This document shows, piece by piece, positions 34,076 through 42,387 of a DNA stretch of 64,000 nt. Each line of letters begins with the position of its first letter. Within the stretch, counting starts at the first letter, position 1. Location: positions 1,488,001-1,552,000 of the forward strand of contig CBDCUC010000040.1 of assembly GCA_965222485.1 (NCBI GenBank), given 5' to 3'. Below the pieces are notes generated by a model, which was not told the origin of the DNA, ran no database searches, and saw nothing but the letters and a program-made list of their open reading frames with translations. The stretch comes from CBDCUC01 sp965222485. GTDB taxonomy: Bacteria > Pseudomonadota > Alphaproteobacteria > Rhizobiales > Hyphomicrobiaceae. The translations under genes were made by a program, and so were the position numbers.

Positions 34076-34615
34076 ATGATGACGGTTGAATTCGATAGGG
34101 GAGCACCATCTGGCGTTTTGCAACTCGGGTCCGGTTCATTGGCTGACCACATGCAGATTAGACGAGCGAGGCGCGAGGATGCCGAGCTTGCAATCGGTGT
34201 GGTTCGCCGGTCCATTGCCGAGCTTTGTCATGCTGACCATAACGGCGATAGTGATGAGATTGCGAAGTGGATTGAAAACAAGACCTCGGACAACATGCGG
34301 GTCTGGATTTCCGAACCTTCAAATGTCGTATTTGTCGCGGTGGATTCAGATGCGATCGTCGGTGTTGCCGCGATGACAAGATCCGGCCATGTCACTTTGA
34401 ACTATGTGGATCCCGCAGCTCGTTTCAGCGGTGTCAGCAAAGCTTTGTTGGCACGCATTGAGCAGGAAGCCGTAAGCCTGGGACAAGCAAGGCTGACGCT
34501 TTCAAGCACATGGACGGCTCAGCCGTTTTATAACGCCTTGGGTTTTGTCGATGCTGGCACTCGCTTGGTTCACGATGAAGACTACTCGTGCCTTGATATG
34601 AAAAAGGACCTTTAG
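34076..34615 (+). CDS. GNAT-family N-acetyltransferase
   Basis: About 179 residues. The GNAT core starts at MQIRRARREDAELAIGVVRR. The central strands are VVFVAVDSDAIVGVAAMT and the acetyl-CoA-binding region is DPAARFSGVSKALLARIEQE, a relaxed Q/RxxGxG/A motif. It ends with SSTWTAQPFYNALGFVDAGT, the typical GNAT C-terminal motif. I chose ATG 34076 because GGAGG precedes it; a second ATG (34151) sits right at the domain start but lacks a ribosome site. Substrate unknown. A ten-base ECF-like motif occurs on the opposite strand inside this gene (34547-34572), probably by chance. Confidence 0.88.
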   Translation: MMTVEFDRGAPSGVLQLGSGSLADHMQIRRARREDAELAIGVVRRSIAELCHADHNGDSDEIAKWIENKTSDNMRVWISEPSNVVFVAVDSDAIVGVAAMTRSGHVTLNYVDPAARFSGVSKALLARIEQEAVSLGQARLTLSSTWTAQPFYNALGFVDAGTRLVHDEDYSCLDMKKDL

Positions 34616-34654
34616 GCCGGCAAAACTTGGTGCCCCTACCGAAAGACAGCACCG

Positions 34655-35704
34655 CTAAAGCGTTCTCAGAAACGCGATTAGGTCATCCTTTTCCTTGCGG
34701 CTCAGATCAAGTTTCCGAGGCAGTAATTCCGACACACCTTTGCGCTCCTCGATTTTGTTTGTGTAGTGGTCGAGGACGTCGCCGATCGTAGCGAGCGACC
34801 CGTCGTGCATGTACGGCCCGGTGCGGGTGAGTGCGCGCAACGTCGGGGTCTTAAAGGCCATGACGCCTTTCTTTCCGGCAATGGATCCATCGATGTCGCG
34901 CTTGTCACTCTTCAATCCAATGTCGTGAAAGCGCTCGTCAGTAAAACGCCAGCCGACATGACAGGCGACGCAGCCCGCCTTGCCGACGAACAGGCCGAAG
35001 CCGGCTCTCTCGGCTTCCATCAGTGCGTCACCGTCACCGTCGATCCAGCGATCAAAACGTGTTGGCGGTGATATGATGGTGCGCTCGTAAGCTTCCAATG
35101 CCGCTAGGATGTTGTTTTCAGAGACGACAGGATCATCAGGAAATGCTGCGGCGAAGCGAGACCGTATTTGGGCATCGGCGCTCAATTTGTCGATTATGTC
35201 GTTAAAACTGCCGCCCAGTTCGTTGGGATGCAAGATGGGCCCGCGTGCCTGATCGGGGAGGCTGGGAGCGCTACCATCCCAGTTGAATGATTTTCCCCAG
35301 GCGATATTGAACAGTGTTGGCGTATTGCGTGGCAGCGGTTTTTCATCGGCGCCGAGCGCGCGTATCAAGCCATCGGTAAACGCCTTTTCGGGGGCATGAC
35401 AGCTGGTGCAGGCGCGGTCGTTTTTGCCGGATAAACGCGTATCGGCGAACAACTGTCGGCCCAGTGCAAGGCGTGCCGGTGGGGTTGTTACAACGTGTGA
35501 GATTTCGTCGTCGCCGGGACGGGCAAAGATGTTCCGCCAAAAATCGAAAAGACTGCTAGCGGTTCCCACCGTGCTGTCGGCGGCAAGGACGTGCGTCGCG
35601 CTAAACACGAAAATGAGAACGGTTGCTGCCTTGACCCTGCCACTTCGTCTCTGCAATCCTGGCTCCGGCTTACAGGCAGAATAGCCTGTTCGTGCTGGCC
35701 GCAT
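34655..35704 (-). CDS. Di-haem cytochrome c peroxidase (CcpA/MauG family)
   Basis: 349 residues. A signal peptide (ATVLIFVFSATHVLAADS) is followed by two c-type haem sites: CTSCHAPEKAFTDGL near the N-terminal third and CVACHVGWRFTDERFHDIG in the second half. The family motifs NTPTLFNIAWGKSFNWDG and FKTPTLRALTRTGPYMHDGS are present, the latter with the distal haem ligand region. Periplasmic and electron-transferring; likely reduces H2O2, although MauG-like oxidations cannot be excluded. I chose ATG 35704 to give a plausible signal peptide; a longer frame begins at 35806. Divergent from the TPR gene. Confidence 0.92.
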   Translation of the reverse strand: MRPARTGYSACKPEPGLQRRSGRVKAATVLIFVFSATHVLAADSTVGTASSLFDFWRNIFARPGDDEISHVVTTPPARLALGRQLFADTRLSGKNDRACTSCHAPEKAFTDGLIRALGADEKPLPRNTPTLFNIAWGKSFNWDGSAPSLPDQARGPILHPNELGGSFNDIIDKLSADAQIRSRFAAAFPDDPVVSENNILAALEAYERTIISPPTRFDRWIDGDGDALMEAERAGFGLFVGKAGCVACHVGWRFTDERFHDIGLKSDKRDIDGSIAGKKGVMAFKTPTLRALTRTGPYMHDGSLATIGDVLDHYTNKIEERKGVSELLPRKLDLSRKEKDDLIAFLRTL

Positions 35705-35869
35705 TATGAGCTGGCGGTGTATTGTGGTGTTCGATCCAGCGGGATCGGGTGTATTATTGGTGTTTGCTGAGACCATAACTGAGAACTGAAACACAAGATC
35801 CTTCATCGCTCAGGTGCCATCGTATCAAGTTGGCTAGCGGTGACCAGCCTTCCCGGAGGAGGTTCCTTT

Positions 35870-36412
35870 ATGACTTATCCGTTCTATCGCTATCGCCGGA
35901 TAGCCGCCCTTTGTTTGGTAGCCTGTTTTGCTGTTGCCAGTACGGCAGTATTCGTGACGCCGGTTGTTGCGGATTGGGGTGACCCTTGCGCAAAGTACAA
36001 AAAGGGCAGCAAGAAGTGGAAAAAGTGCAAAGGGTACAAGTATCGGCCAGGTGTGTTTAAGTCAGATGACGAGCGGTTCATGGCCGGATACTGGCTTGCG
36101 AAAAACGGACGCTACGCTGAGGCGCTCAGTATGCTTCGCGGCATTGAAGCTGGAAATGACGCGCGCGTCCTGAACTACATCGGTTTTGCCACGAGAAAGT
36201 TGGGCCGTGTCGATGAGGCGTTGACGTATTACCGCAGGGCGGTGCAGATCGCGCCGGACTATGTCATGTCGCGCGCCTACATGGGAGAGGCCTTCGTTTC
36301 GAAGGGTGATTTGGCGGCAGCCAAAGGTCAACTCGATGAAATCGAGCGCCGCTGCGGGAATTCGTGCGAAGCCTACGTGAACTTGAAAAAGGCGATTGAC
36401 CGCGAAACCTGA
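35870..36412 (+). CDS. Exported TPR-like protein
   Basis: 180 residues. Signal peptide IAALCLVACFAVASTAVFVT, then a Lys-rich KKGSKKWKKCKGYKYRP segment, a conserved YWLAKNGRYAEALSMLRG stretch, and two to three TPR units (ARVLNYIGFATRKLGRVDEA then YRRAVQIAPDYVMSRAYMGE). Residues C358-like CGNSCEAY close the protein. The ATG at 35870 has GGAGGAGG upstream. Homologues of this type are common hypothetical tetratricopeptide proteins in Rhizobiales. A terminator follows at 36445. Confidence 0.85.
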   Translation: MTYPFYRYRRIAALCLVACFAVASTAVFVTPVVADWGDPCAKYKKGSKKWKKCKGYKYRPGVFKSDDERFMAGYWLAKNGRYAEALSMLRGIEAGNDARVLNYIGFATRKLGRVDEALTYYRRAVQIAPDYVMSRAYMGEAFVSKGDLAAAKGQLDEIERRCGNSCEAYVNLKKAIDRET

Positions 36413-36444
36413 TGGATTAGGTCAAGGCAACACTTCGCTAATGG

Positions 36445-36476
36445 GGTGCAGGAATGGATGTTCCTGCGCCTTTTTT
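36445..36476 (+). terminator. Rho-independent terminator
   Basis: GGTGCAGGAA-TGGATG-TTCCTGCGCC followed by TTTTTT; a 10-bp stem with one G-U pair. It ends the TPR gene and lies just before the convergent flavodoxin gene stop. Confidence 0.85.
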
Positions 36477-36491
36477 GTTTGGAACGTTGCG

Positions 36492-37037
36492 TCAACCGCC
36501 GGTGTTTGTATTTGCCTCCTCGAGGAACTCCTTAACGAAACGGTTCAAAGCATCCCAGTCTGTGAATTCGTGATCACCTTCGATCTCTTCAGGCGAGCGG
36601 TCCTTCAGGACGATGTGCTGAATGATCTGTTCCTGAAAGAAATCATATTCTGCGCGGCGCAGCGCTCCTGCCGCGAGATGCGTTCTTTTTGGATGCCACC
36701 CTGTGCGCTCAAGGAGCCGGTCGACGTAACTTTGTGCTTCGAGCATGCCATCCGGAAACGCGGCTGACAGGCTAACCGAAATAAGCGCGGTGGGTCTGTT
36801 GTTTAAGTTTTCCATGTGCGCGCGTATAAAGTTTATGATTGCGTCGGGGTGGCGCAGCTGATGGACCGGCGCTGCGATGATGCATGCATCACAGTCCATA
36901 AACTTGCCATCGTCGATGTTTCGTGACGCATCCAACAGATGCACGCTGTGATTGTGCGTTTCCAAGAGGTCGACAACCGCATTGGCTATTTTTTGTGTGT
37001 GCCCTTCGACGGTTCCATAGACAACAGTTACGTTCAT
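36492..37037 (-). CDS. Flavodoxin-domain protein, HemG-like
   Basis: 181 residues with a flavodoxin fold: FMN phosphate loop VVYGTVEGHTQKIA at the N-terminus, CDACIIAAPVHQLRHPDAI around the isoalloxazine, and ALISVSLSAAFPDG. Length and the RTHLAAGALRRAEYDFFQEQ segment resemble HemG-type menaquinone-dependent protoporphyrinogen oxidase, but that function is inferred only. I chose ATG 37037, which begins directly on the flavodoxin strand; the upstream extension has no ribosome site. Confidence 0.8.
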   Translation of the reverse strand: MNVTVVYGTVEGHTQKIANAVVDLLETHNHSVHLLDASRNIDDGKFMDCDACIIAAPVHQLRHPDAIINFIRAHMENLNNRPTALISVSLSAAFPDGMLEAQSYVDRLLERTGWHPKRTHLAAGALRRAEYDFFQEQIIQHIVLKDRSPEEIEGDHEFTDWDALNRFVKEFLEEANTNTGG

Positions 37038-37296
37038 TCGCTGCTCCGATGCGCACCGGCTTACCGTTTGATTGCATGCCGGAAGAATAAGGTGCGGCAT
37101 GATTATATCCTGCTCGGCGTTAGCGTCTTTGATCTATTTCGTCGCGCTTAATGCAGTTCCTGACGTAGCGTTATCCGTGTGCTCCTTGGTTTTTGGCTTA
37201 TCCAGATCGATCTTCCCAGGCATTCGCTTGATGGAGGAAAGCGGGCATGCTCGAAATTAATGGCATTTGGTCCTTTCTTGGAAAGGTCGACTTGCC

Positions 37297-38850
37297 ATGG
37301 CGGTGAGGCGAGTCCATCACGTGGTGATGATGAAGAAACAAAAAGGTGTCGTCGCCGCCGGTCACAAGGTTACGGCGGAGGCAGCAGCGGAACTACTCAA
37401 CGAGGGCGGCAACGCATTCGATGCTGTGCTGGCGGGACTGTTTGCTGCTTGCGTGGCCGAGCAGGTATTGGCGTCTCCCGGCGGCGGAGGGCACCTGATG
37501 GCGCATGTCGCGCGGACGGGTGAGACCGTTCTATATGATTTCTTTGTCGATACGCCGAGGCATAGGCGGTCGCCGCAAGCGGTGGATTTTCGCAGTGTGT
37601 TCGTCGATTTCGGTCCTGCTAAGCAGGAGTTCCACGTCGGTGCCGGCTCGGTGGCGGTTCCAGGTTTTGTACCCGGTGTTCTGACTGTTCATGAGGAGCG
37701 ATGCAGTCTGCCGTTGGGACGCATCATCGAGCCCGCCACCAGAGCCGCGCGCGGCGGGATCAGAATGACGCCGGTCCAATCCTACCTGTTCTCTATCGTT
37801 GAACCGCTCCTGATGCCTGAGGCGAAGCAAGAACTTTTTTCGTCGGCGGAAGGAAAATTGCTCTCGACGGGAGACACCCTGAGCAGTGCGTCGCTTGCGG
37901 ACACTTTCGAAGCTCTTGCGCGCGAGGGAGGGCGGCTGTTCATTGATGGTGAAATTGGACGTGCGATCATCAGGCAGTCGCTGGACATGGGAGGGCATCT
38001 GACACGCGAGGATCTCAGCAGTTACGAGGTCGTACGCCGAAAGCCCCTTAGTCAGCACTTTCGCGGTCACGAATTTTTCCTTAATCCCGCGCCTGCAGCT
38101 AGTGGTCCACTGCTGGCGTTCGGCTTGGCGCTCATTGAGCGCATGGCTGAAAACGATGCGGTGACACCGGCAATGCTGGCACGGGTTATGGAAGCGACAA
38201 ACGAAGTTCGCCGCGTATACGGTGATCAGTTGTCAGGGCTAACCAATGGCGATGAGATCGGATCTCATTTGGAAGCGGCATTTCACCACGCTTGTGCGCC
38301 GCGCGGAACCACCCATATCAGCGTTGTCGACGGCGATGGTAATGCCGCCGCCGCGACCGTGTCGAACGGCGAAGGCAACGGCGTGCTTCTGGGGAATTTC
38401 GGTTTTCTGTTGAACAATATGCTGGGTGAAGAGGATCTCAATCCCGGGGGCTTCCACAAATGGACACCAGGCACGCGCATGTCCACCATGATGGCGCCAA
38501 CACTTGTTCTTGGGCCTGAGGGTTCTTTGACGGCCATGGGGTCAGGCGGCTCGAACCGGATCCGGTCGGCGATATTGCAGGTTGCGTTGCAGATGATTGA
38601 AAATGAGGTTGCGCTGGAGAAGGCGGTAACCGCACCGCGGCTGCACGTCGAAAAATGCGGGACTTTGAGCTTCGAAGACCAGTTCCCTGAAGATGTGCGG
38701 TGCGTACTGGTGTCAGAGTTTCAACACGCGCATGCGTGGCCGGAACCGAACATGTTTTTCGGTGGCGTTCACGTTGTGCGCAAGGATGCGGAGGGCCGGC
38801 TCGAAGGAGTTGGCGATCCGCGAAGATCCGGAGTGTCGATTGTTACGTAA
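37297..38850 (+). CDS. Gamma-glutamyltransferase-family protein (Ntn hydrolase)
   Basis: About 517 residues. The family pattern is clear: GVVAAGHKVTAEAAAELLNE then GGNAFDAVLAGLFAACVAEQ near the start, and VAVPGFVPGVLTVHEERCSL. The self-cleavage/nucleophile site is GTTHISVVDGDGNAAAAT; the Thr of TTHISVVD would become the N-terminus of the small subunit. The C-terminus has GSGGSNRIRSAILQV. No signal peptide is visible, unlike periplasmic GGTs, so a cytoplasmic acylase/hydrolase variant is possible. Start uncertain between ATG 37297 and 37327. Followed by the exported isoaspartyl methyltransferase. Confidence 0.88.
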   Translation: MAVRRVHHVVMMKKQKGVVAAGHKVTAEAAAELLNEGGNAFDAVLAGLFAACVAEQVLASPGGGGHLMAHVARTGETVLYDFFVDTPRHRRSPQAVDFRSVFVDFGPAKQEFHVGAGSVAVPGFVPGVLTVHEERCSLPLGRIIEPATRAARGGIRMTPVQSYLFSIVEPLLMPEAKQELFSSAEGKLLSTGDTLSSASLADTFEALAREGGRLFIDGEIGRAIIRQSLDMGGHLTREDLSSYEVVRRKPLSQHFRGHEFFLNPAPAASGPLLAFGLALIERMAENDAVTPAMLARVMEATNEVRRVYGDQLSGLTNGDEIGSHLEAAFHHACAPRGTTHISVVDGDGNAAAATVSNGEGNGVLLGNFGFLLNNMLGEEDLNPGGFHKWTPGTRMSTMMAPTLVLGPEGSLTAMGSGGSNRIRSAILQVALQMIENEVALEKAVTAPRLHVEKCGTLSFEDQFPEDVRCVLVSEFQHAHAWPEPNMFFGGVHVVRKDAEGRLEGVGDPRRSGVSIVT

Positions 38851-38891
38851 GCTGATCGCTGCTGTGACAATTCATGAGAGGTTTGGCGGCG

Positions 38892-39626
38892 ATGAGGCGT
38901 GGTGCAGTTTTCGCTCTGGCACTGAGTGCCCTTGCAACACCTGGTCTGACTGCGGAGGACTTCAAAACGAAACGGGATGCGATGGTTGAGCGGATTCGCC
39001 ACCTGGCGCAATCAATGGCTGATGAAACCGGTCGGACATCGATTGGCGGCAGCGTACTTGCGGCCATGTCGGAGGTGCCGCGGCACGAGTTTGTTCCAGA
39101 AGGTCAGCAGAGTCACGCGTACAAGAACCGACCGCTTCCGATCGGGTTCAGGCAAACCATTTCTCAGCCGCTGGTTGTGGCGTTGATGACTGACCTGCTG
39201 GAACTGGAACCGGGAGACAAAGTCTTAGAGATTGGTACGGGATCCGGCTACCAGGCGGCGGTATTGGCGAAGCTGGTGCGGCAGGTGTACAGCATTGAGA
39301 TTGTCAAAGAGTTGGGGGAGCGAGCCGCAGCAACGCTTAGTCGTCTTGGCTACTCCAACGTCACGACGAAGGTTGGCGACGGTTACAATGGCTGGGCTGA
39401 ATTTGCGCCCTTCGATGCCATTATTGTTACAGCGGCGGCGGGTCATGTCCCGCCCGCTCTTGTCGAACAACTGACACCGGGTGGACGTATGGTCATCCCC
39501 GTGGGCGACGTGGTTCAGGATCTTCTGGTGATTACGAAAGCCCAAGACGGCTCCACCCTTACCGAGACAAACGTGCCGGTCCGGTTCGTGCCTCTTACGC
39601 GCGATGATGATGCTTTAGAGGATTGA
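38892..39626 (+). CDS. pcm: Exported protein-L-isoaspartate O-methyltransferase
   Basis: 244 residues. Methylates isoaspartate in damaged proteins using SAM. Motifs: VPRHEFVPEG, then QTISQPLVVALMTDLLELEP, SAM site GDKVLEIGTGSGYQAAVLAK, VYSIEIVKELGERA and PFDAIIVTAAAGHVPPALVE. Unusually it has an N-terminal signal peptide (MRRGAVFALALSALATPGLT then AEDF), so it would act in the periplasm. I chose ATG 38892 with GAGAGG upstream; ATG 38874 is also possible and keeps the signal peptide. A strong bidirectional terminator follows. Confidence 0.92.
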   Translation: MRRGAVFALALSALATPGLTAEDFKTKRDAMVERIRHLAQSMADETGRTSIGGSVLAAMSEVPRHEFVPEGQQSHAYKNRPLPIGFRQTISQPLVVALMTDLLELEPGDKVLEIGTGSGYQAAVLAKLVRQVYSIEIVKELGERAAATLSRLGYSNVTTKVGDGYNGWAEFAPFDAIIVTAAAGHVPPALVEQLTPGGRMVIPVGDVVQDLLVITKAQDGSTLTETNVPVRFVPLTRDDDALED

Positions 39627-39673
39627 CCGTCGATGGACGTGCGGGTTGTGGTTTGGGTTTTTGTGAAACAGTG

Positions 39674-39724
39674 ATTTTGACCGGTCCTTCAGCGTTGCAT
39701 ACCTGAAGTAGGACCGGTCAAAAT
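39674..39724. terminator. Bidirectional terminator between pcm and cbtA
   Basis: ATTTTGACCGGTCCT (39674-39688) pairs perfectly over 15 bp with AGGACCGGTCAAAAT (39710-39724), with an inner TCAG/CTGA pairing. It serves converging transcripts; A/T-runs are built into both arms. Confidence 0.85.
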
Positions 39725-39725
39725 G

Positions 39726-40475
39726 TTAAGCGTGTACACCCGCCTGGCCGCATTGCCAGAGATAACCGGTGATCGCACCTACGAGTGCCCATGCTACAGC
39801 ATGCACAACCAGCGATGCAGACGCGAAGTGCGCGGTCAATTCGGACGGCACCTTGCTGGCGTATTCGTGCGGATGCGGCGCTCCGATGATATGCGGTGCG
39901 CAAATGAGGGCCAGGCCGATGACAATTGCAGCCGCAGAGGATTGGCGCAGCATAAGCCAGAGCGCCACCGCTGTTGCCGTTGCCGTGCCAATCCACCAGT
40001 GTTGACGGTGAACGACTTCGGCGGCCGCCGCGCCGGGTAGCTCCGGACTGAGACCAAGCGCTGGGGCAAGACCCGTTGCGACAAAGCCGGCCATACCCCA
40101 GGCCAAGCCAGCATGAGCATTGATTGGAGCGTTCGACAGGATCATTGCGGCAAGAAGCATGAACGCGAAGCCGATGGTCGTGATGATCGTTGTAATAGAG
40201 GTGTAAAACGTGCGTTCGATACCGTCCTGCGGTGCCCATTCCTGCTCATGCCCACCGTCGGCTGTGCCTGCGCTATTATGTGCAAGAATAAGCCGGGCTT
40301 CACCATAGGCTGCCTGATGAATGTAGGGGTGGCTTGAGTTTCGCGCTGCCGTACTGTGTTCGTAACTCTCGGCAGTGATGATCATGGGGGTGGTCGTGAC
40401 AGTCTGCAGGGCCGCTGTCGCCAGCCCGGCAAGACAGCCGGCCAATAGGCCGACCGACAAGATCCGATACAACAT
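39726..40475 (-). CDS. cbtA: CbtA, predicted cobalt transporter subunit
   Basis: 249 residues, five to six hydrophobic segments. N-terminal MLYRILSVGLLAGCLAGLAT, a His-bearing central periplasmic loop, ERTFYTSITTIITTIGFAFM, PALGLSPELPGAAAAEVVHR-QHWW and CAPHIIGAPHPHE are CbtA family hallmarks; the GLSPELPG and PH-x-x-GAPHPHE boxes may bind metal. It follows cbtB by 9 bases and lies downstream of a cobalamin riboswitch, which fits B12-dependent control of cobalt uptake. Confidence 0.93.
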   Translation of the reverse strand: MLYRILSVGLLAGCLAGLATAALQTVTTTPMIITAESYEHSTAARNSSHPYIHQAAYGEARLILAHNSAGTADGGHEQEWAPQDGIERTFYTSITTIITTIGFAFMLLAAMILSNAPINAHAGLAWGMAGFVATGLAPALGLSPELPGAAAAEVVHRQHWWIGTATATAVALWLMLRQSSAAAIVIGLALICAPHIIGAPHPHEYASKVPSELTAHFASASLVVHAVAWALVGAITGYLWQCGQAGVHA

Positions 40476-40484
40476 TAGTGGCGA

Positions 40485-40661
40485 TTAATGGCAGGGGAAG
40501 CCCATGGCGTGCCGCGAGTCGTGTGCTGCATTATGCAGCGTCGCAGCAGGTGCGAATCCGGTCATAAATACCAGACCGGCGCCAAATACAAAGATGATGG
40601 CCGCTAATGCACGAACACTTAGGTCGCTGGATTGGGCGTGAGCCGCAGATGTCGTGGTCAT
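40485..40661 (-). CDS. cbtB: CbtB, small cobalt transporter subunit
   Basis: 58 residues: MTTTSAAHAQ, one transmembrane helix (ALAAIIFVFGAGLVFMTGFA), and a His-rich C-terminus (TLHNAAHDSRHAMGFPCH) with the LHNAAHDxRHxxxFPCH motif that probably binds cobalt. AGGAG lies upstream of the ATG at 40661. First gene of the riboswitch-controlled cbtBA pair. Confidence 0.93.
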   Translation of the reverse strand: MTTTSAAHAQSSDLSVRALAAIIFVFGAGLVFMTGFAPAATLHNAAHDSRHAMGFPCH

Positions 40662-40704
40662 TTTCGATCTCCTGAGCCGCCCCTTCGGCAGCTATAGTGG
40701 ACTA

Positions 40705-40885
40705 ACGGTTTTCGGCAGGTCTCCTGGCTTGCGGGTCACACCATCTGTTCTCCTTCCCAGCCGGTGCCAGTGGATCATGTGAACAGATGATCGCCGCTTA
40801 CAGTCGCGAGGGCGGCCGTAGATTTGGATGCGCTTACGATTGCAATCCGCACTGCGTTCCCTTTTCATGCCCGACGTGCTCGACG
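40705..40885 (-). promoter_or_regulatory. Cobalamin riboswitch upstream of cbtBA
   Basis: On the minus strand the order is AAAAGGGAAC then AATC-type elements, CCGCCCTCGCGACTGTAAGC (variant of CCCCGCAACTGTAAGCGG), CCACTGGCACCGGCTGGGAA-GG, and the B12-box GACCCGCAAGCCAGGAGACC then TGCCG. It ends about 45 bases before the cbtB ATG, so adenosylcobalamin would repress cobalt uptake. Confidence 0.95.
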
Positions 40886-41093
40886 ATACGGACAACCGAG
40901 CCCCTACATGGAACTGAAACCTCCACCCTGTCAACTCGCTTGACGGGGCGATTCCGTCATGTCCGCAACAGGCACACAAAGGTTCGCGGCGGTTTGCCGC
41001 GCGTTGGTGCAGGTCTTCCGTCCTGTGGACCAGAAAGCCTGACGGATATCGATAGGACAAAAAAGGGAATTATCCGGTCACGAGTTTGCTTGG

Positions 41094-42233
41094 TCACTGT
41101 TTTTGCCGCCATTCGGAGAACCGATAGCCGTGACCGGTTACGGTCTCTATCGAAGCAGACCAGCGCTTGAGTTTTCTGCGTAGCGCGCTGATCACCGCGT
41201 CGATTTTGTTCGATCCCTCAAATGATTGATTCCAGACACGTTCAAGCAGCTCATCGCGCGTCACGACAGACCCACGTGCAGCGATTAGCTCACGCATGAC
41301 TGAAAATTCCAGCGGTGTCAGCGCGACCGGTTTACCTTCTAACACCAGCTGACGATTGGCCTCGTCGAAGATGCAGGACGTGAATTTTGCGGAGACGGGT
41401 TGTTGCTCGGTGGCGCTTTGTGCTCTGCCCAGGAAGAACGCATTGGCTGCTTCCGCTATTTCATCGCCTTCGTACCATGGCGGGTGGGCGCGTCCTTCAA
41501 GTGTAAGAAGGTGCGCCTCCGGTAGGAGAGACGCCAAGCGTCGCCCGACTTCGAAAGGAATTGCGCGGTCACCTCGGCGGTGGATCACCAGGCATTCAGC
41601 GTCGACGTTGGCGATAGCGTCACGTGCTTCCATCGCGTATGTCAACCGCAGGAGTTCTTCGGCGGCTTCGGCCGAGGCGGCATCGCGAGTTTGGCGAGCA
41701 TATGCGTCGAGTGTCTCGCCATTTGCGTCGGGTAGGAAAATATCAGCCATGGCGCGCGAACCCAGCCCCCAATGCGCGCGTACGATGGAGATGACGGCGT
41801 CGCGGACTTCAAGCGAGCATATCTTGGTGCCGTCAACGAATGAACCGCTGAAGCAGATACGTGAAACCTTACCGGGGTTATCTGCAGCATGCCTGATGGC
41901 GATGGGGCCGCCGCAGGAAATTGCGAAAAGTGCATAGTTTTCTTCGTCAAACGAAGCTGCAACGTCAGCCAGGAGTTCGACCTCGTCATCCAATGTCCGA
42001 TTATGAACGTCGCGATCGCTTAAGCCGACGCCTGGCCGGTCGTAACGCACGATACGCAAGCCACGTCCGAGCTGTTCGAAGAATTGGCGGAATGAGGGGT
42101 GGGCCCAGTCCTTCTCGACATGGCTTACCCACCAGGCGGGACAGATTACCAGTGGGCCCTGGCCATGTTCGGCGTAGGCGATGCTATGGCCCTGACGGTC
42201 TTTGAGAAATCTTACTCTGGGGCAGTCGCGCAT
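41094..42233 (-). CDS. Alpha/beta-hydrolase fused to OmpR-type winged-helix domain
   Basis: About 379 residues. Residues about 10-260 form an alpha/beta-hydrolase: RQGHSIAYAEHGQGPLVICP, RIVRYDRPGVGLSDRDV, nucleophile elbow FAISCGGPIAIRHA (Ser in AISCG), Asp in VIHRRGDRAIPFE and His in EGRAHPPWYEGDE. Residues about 285-375 form a trans_reg_C winged helix: VALTPLEFSVMRELIAARGS, VTRDELLERVWNQSFEGSNK, IETVTGHGYRFSEW. There is no receiver domain. It looks like a transcription factor whose sensor is an enzyme-derived ligand pocket. I prefer ATG 42233 over the TTG at 42269, leaving room for the 11-bp repeat array at 42282-42324. Ligand and targets unknown. Confidence 0.88.
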   Translation of the reverse strand: MRDCPRVRFLKDRQGHSIAYAEHGQGPLVICPAWWVSHVEKDWAHPSFRQFFEQLGRGLRIVRYDRPGVGLSDRDVHNRTLDDEVELLADVAASFDEENYALFAISCGGPIAIRHAADNPGKVSRICFSGSFVDGTKICSLEVRDAVISIVRAHWGLGSRAMADIFLPDANGETLDAYARQTRDAASAEAAEELLRLTYAMEARDAIANVDAECLVIHRRGDRAIPFEVGRRLASLLPEAHLLTLEGRAHPPWYEGDEIAEAANAFFLGRAQSATEQQPVSAKFTSCIFDEANRQLVLEGKPVALTPLEFSVMRELIAARGSVVTRDELLERVWNQSFEGSNKIDAVISALRRKLKRWSASIETVTGHGYRFSEWRQKQ

Positions 42234-42281
42234 AACAGTCACGTTGTTGGCGAAAAAGCCCGTCGGCAAGGGTCAGGCGGA

Positions 42282-42324
42282 CATTCTCATTTCATTCTCA
42301 TGGCATTCTCATGCGCTTCTCAAG
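42282..42324 (+). repeat. Four tandem 11-bp repeats, putative operator
   Basis: CATTCTCAT occurs at 42282, 42293 and 42304, exactly 11 bases apart, with a fourth degenerate unit (GCTTCTCAA) at 42315. Winged-helix proteins of the OmpR/PhoB type bind such head-to-tail sites. The array lies between the hydrolase-winged-helix gene (49 bases from its ATG) and a rightward ORF (ATG 42388), so it may serve either or both. Confidence 0.7.
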
Positions 42325-42387
42325 ACGCACGCAGGTCGCCGGCGTATTCATGGCTCAACAGCACTTGTTAACAGAAAGGAACGACCG

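Noticed and set aside
39674..39724. Long inverted repeat considered as a transposon end or operator
   Set aside because: It lies exactly between two converging stop codons, with T/A-runs on both arms; a bidirectional terminator explains it.
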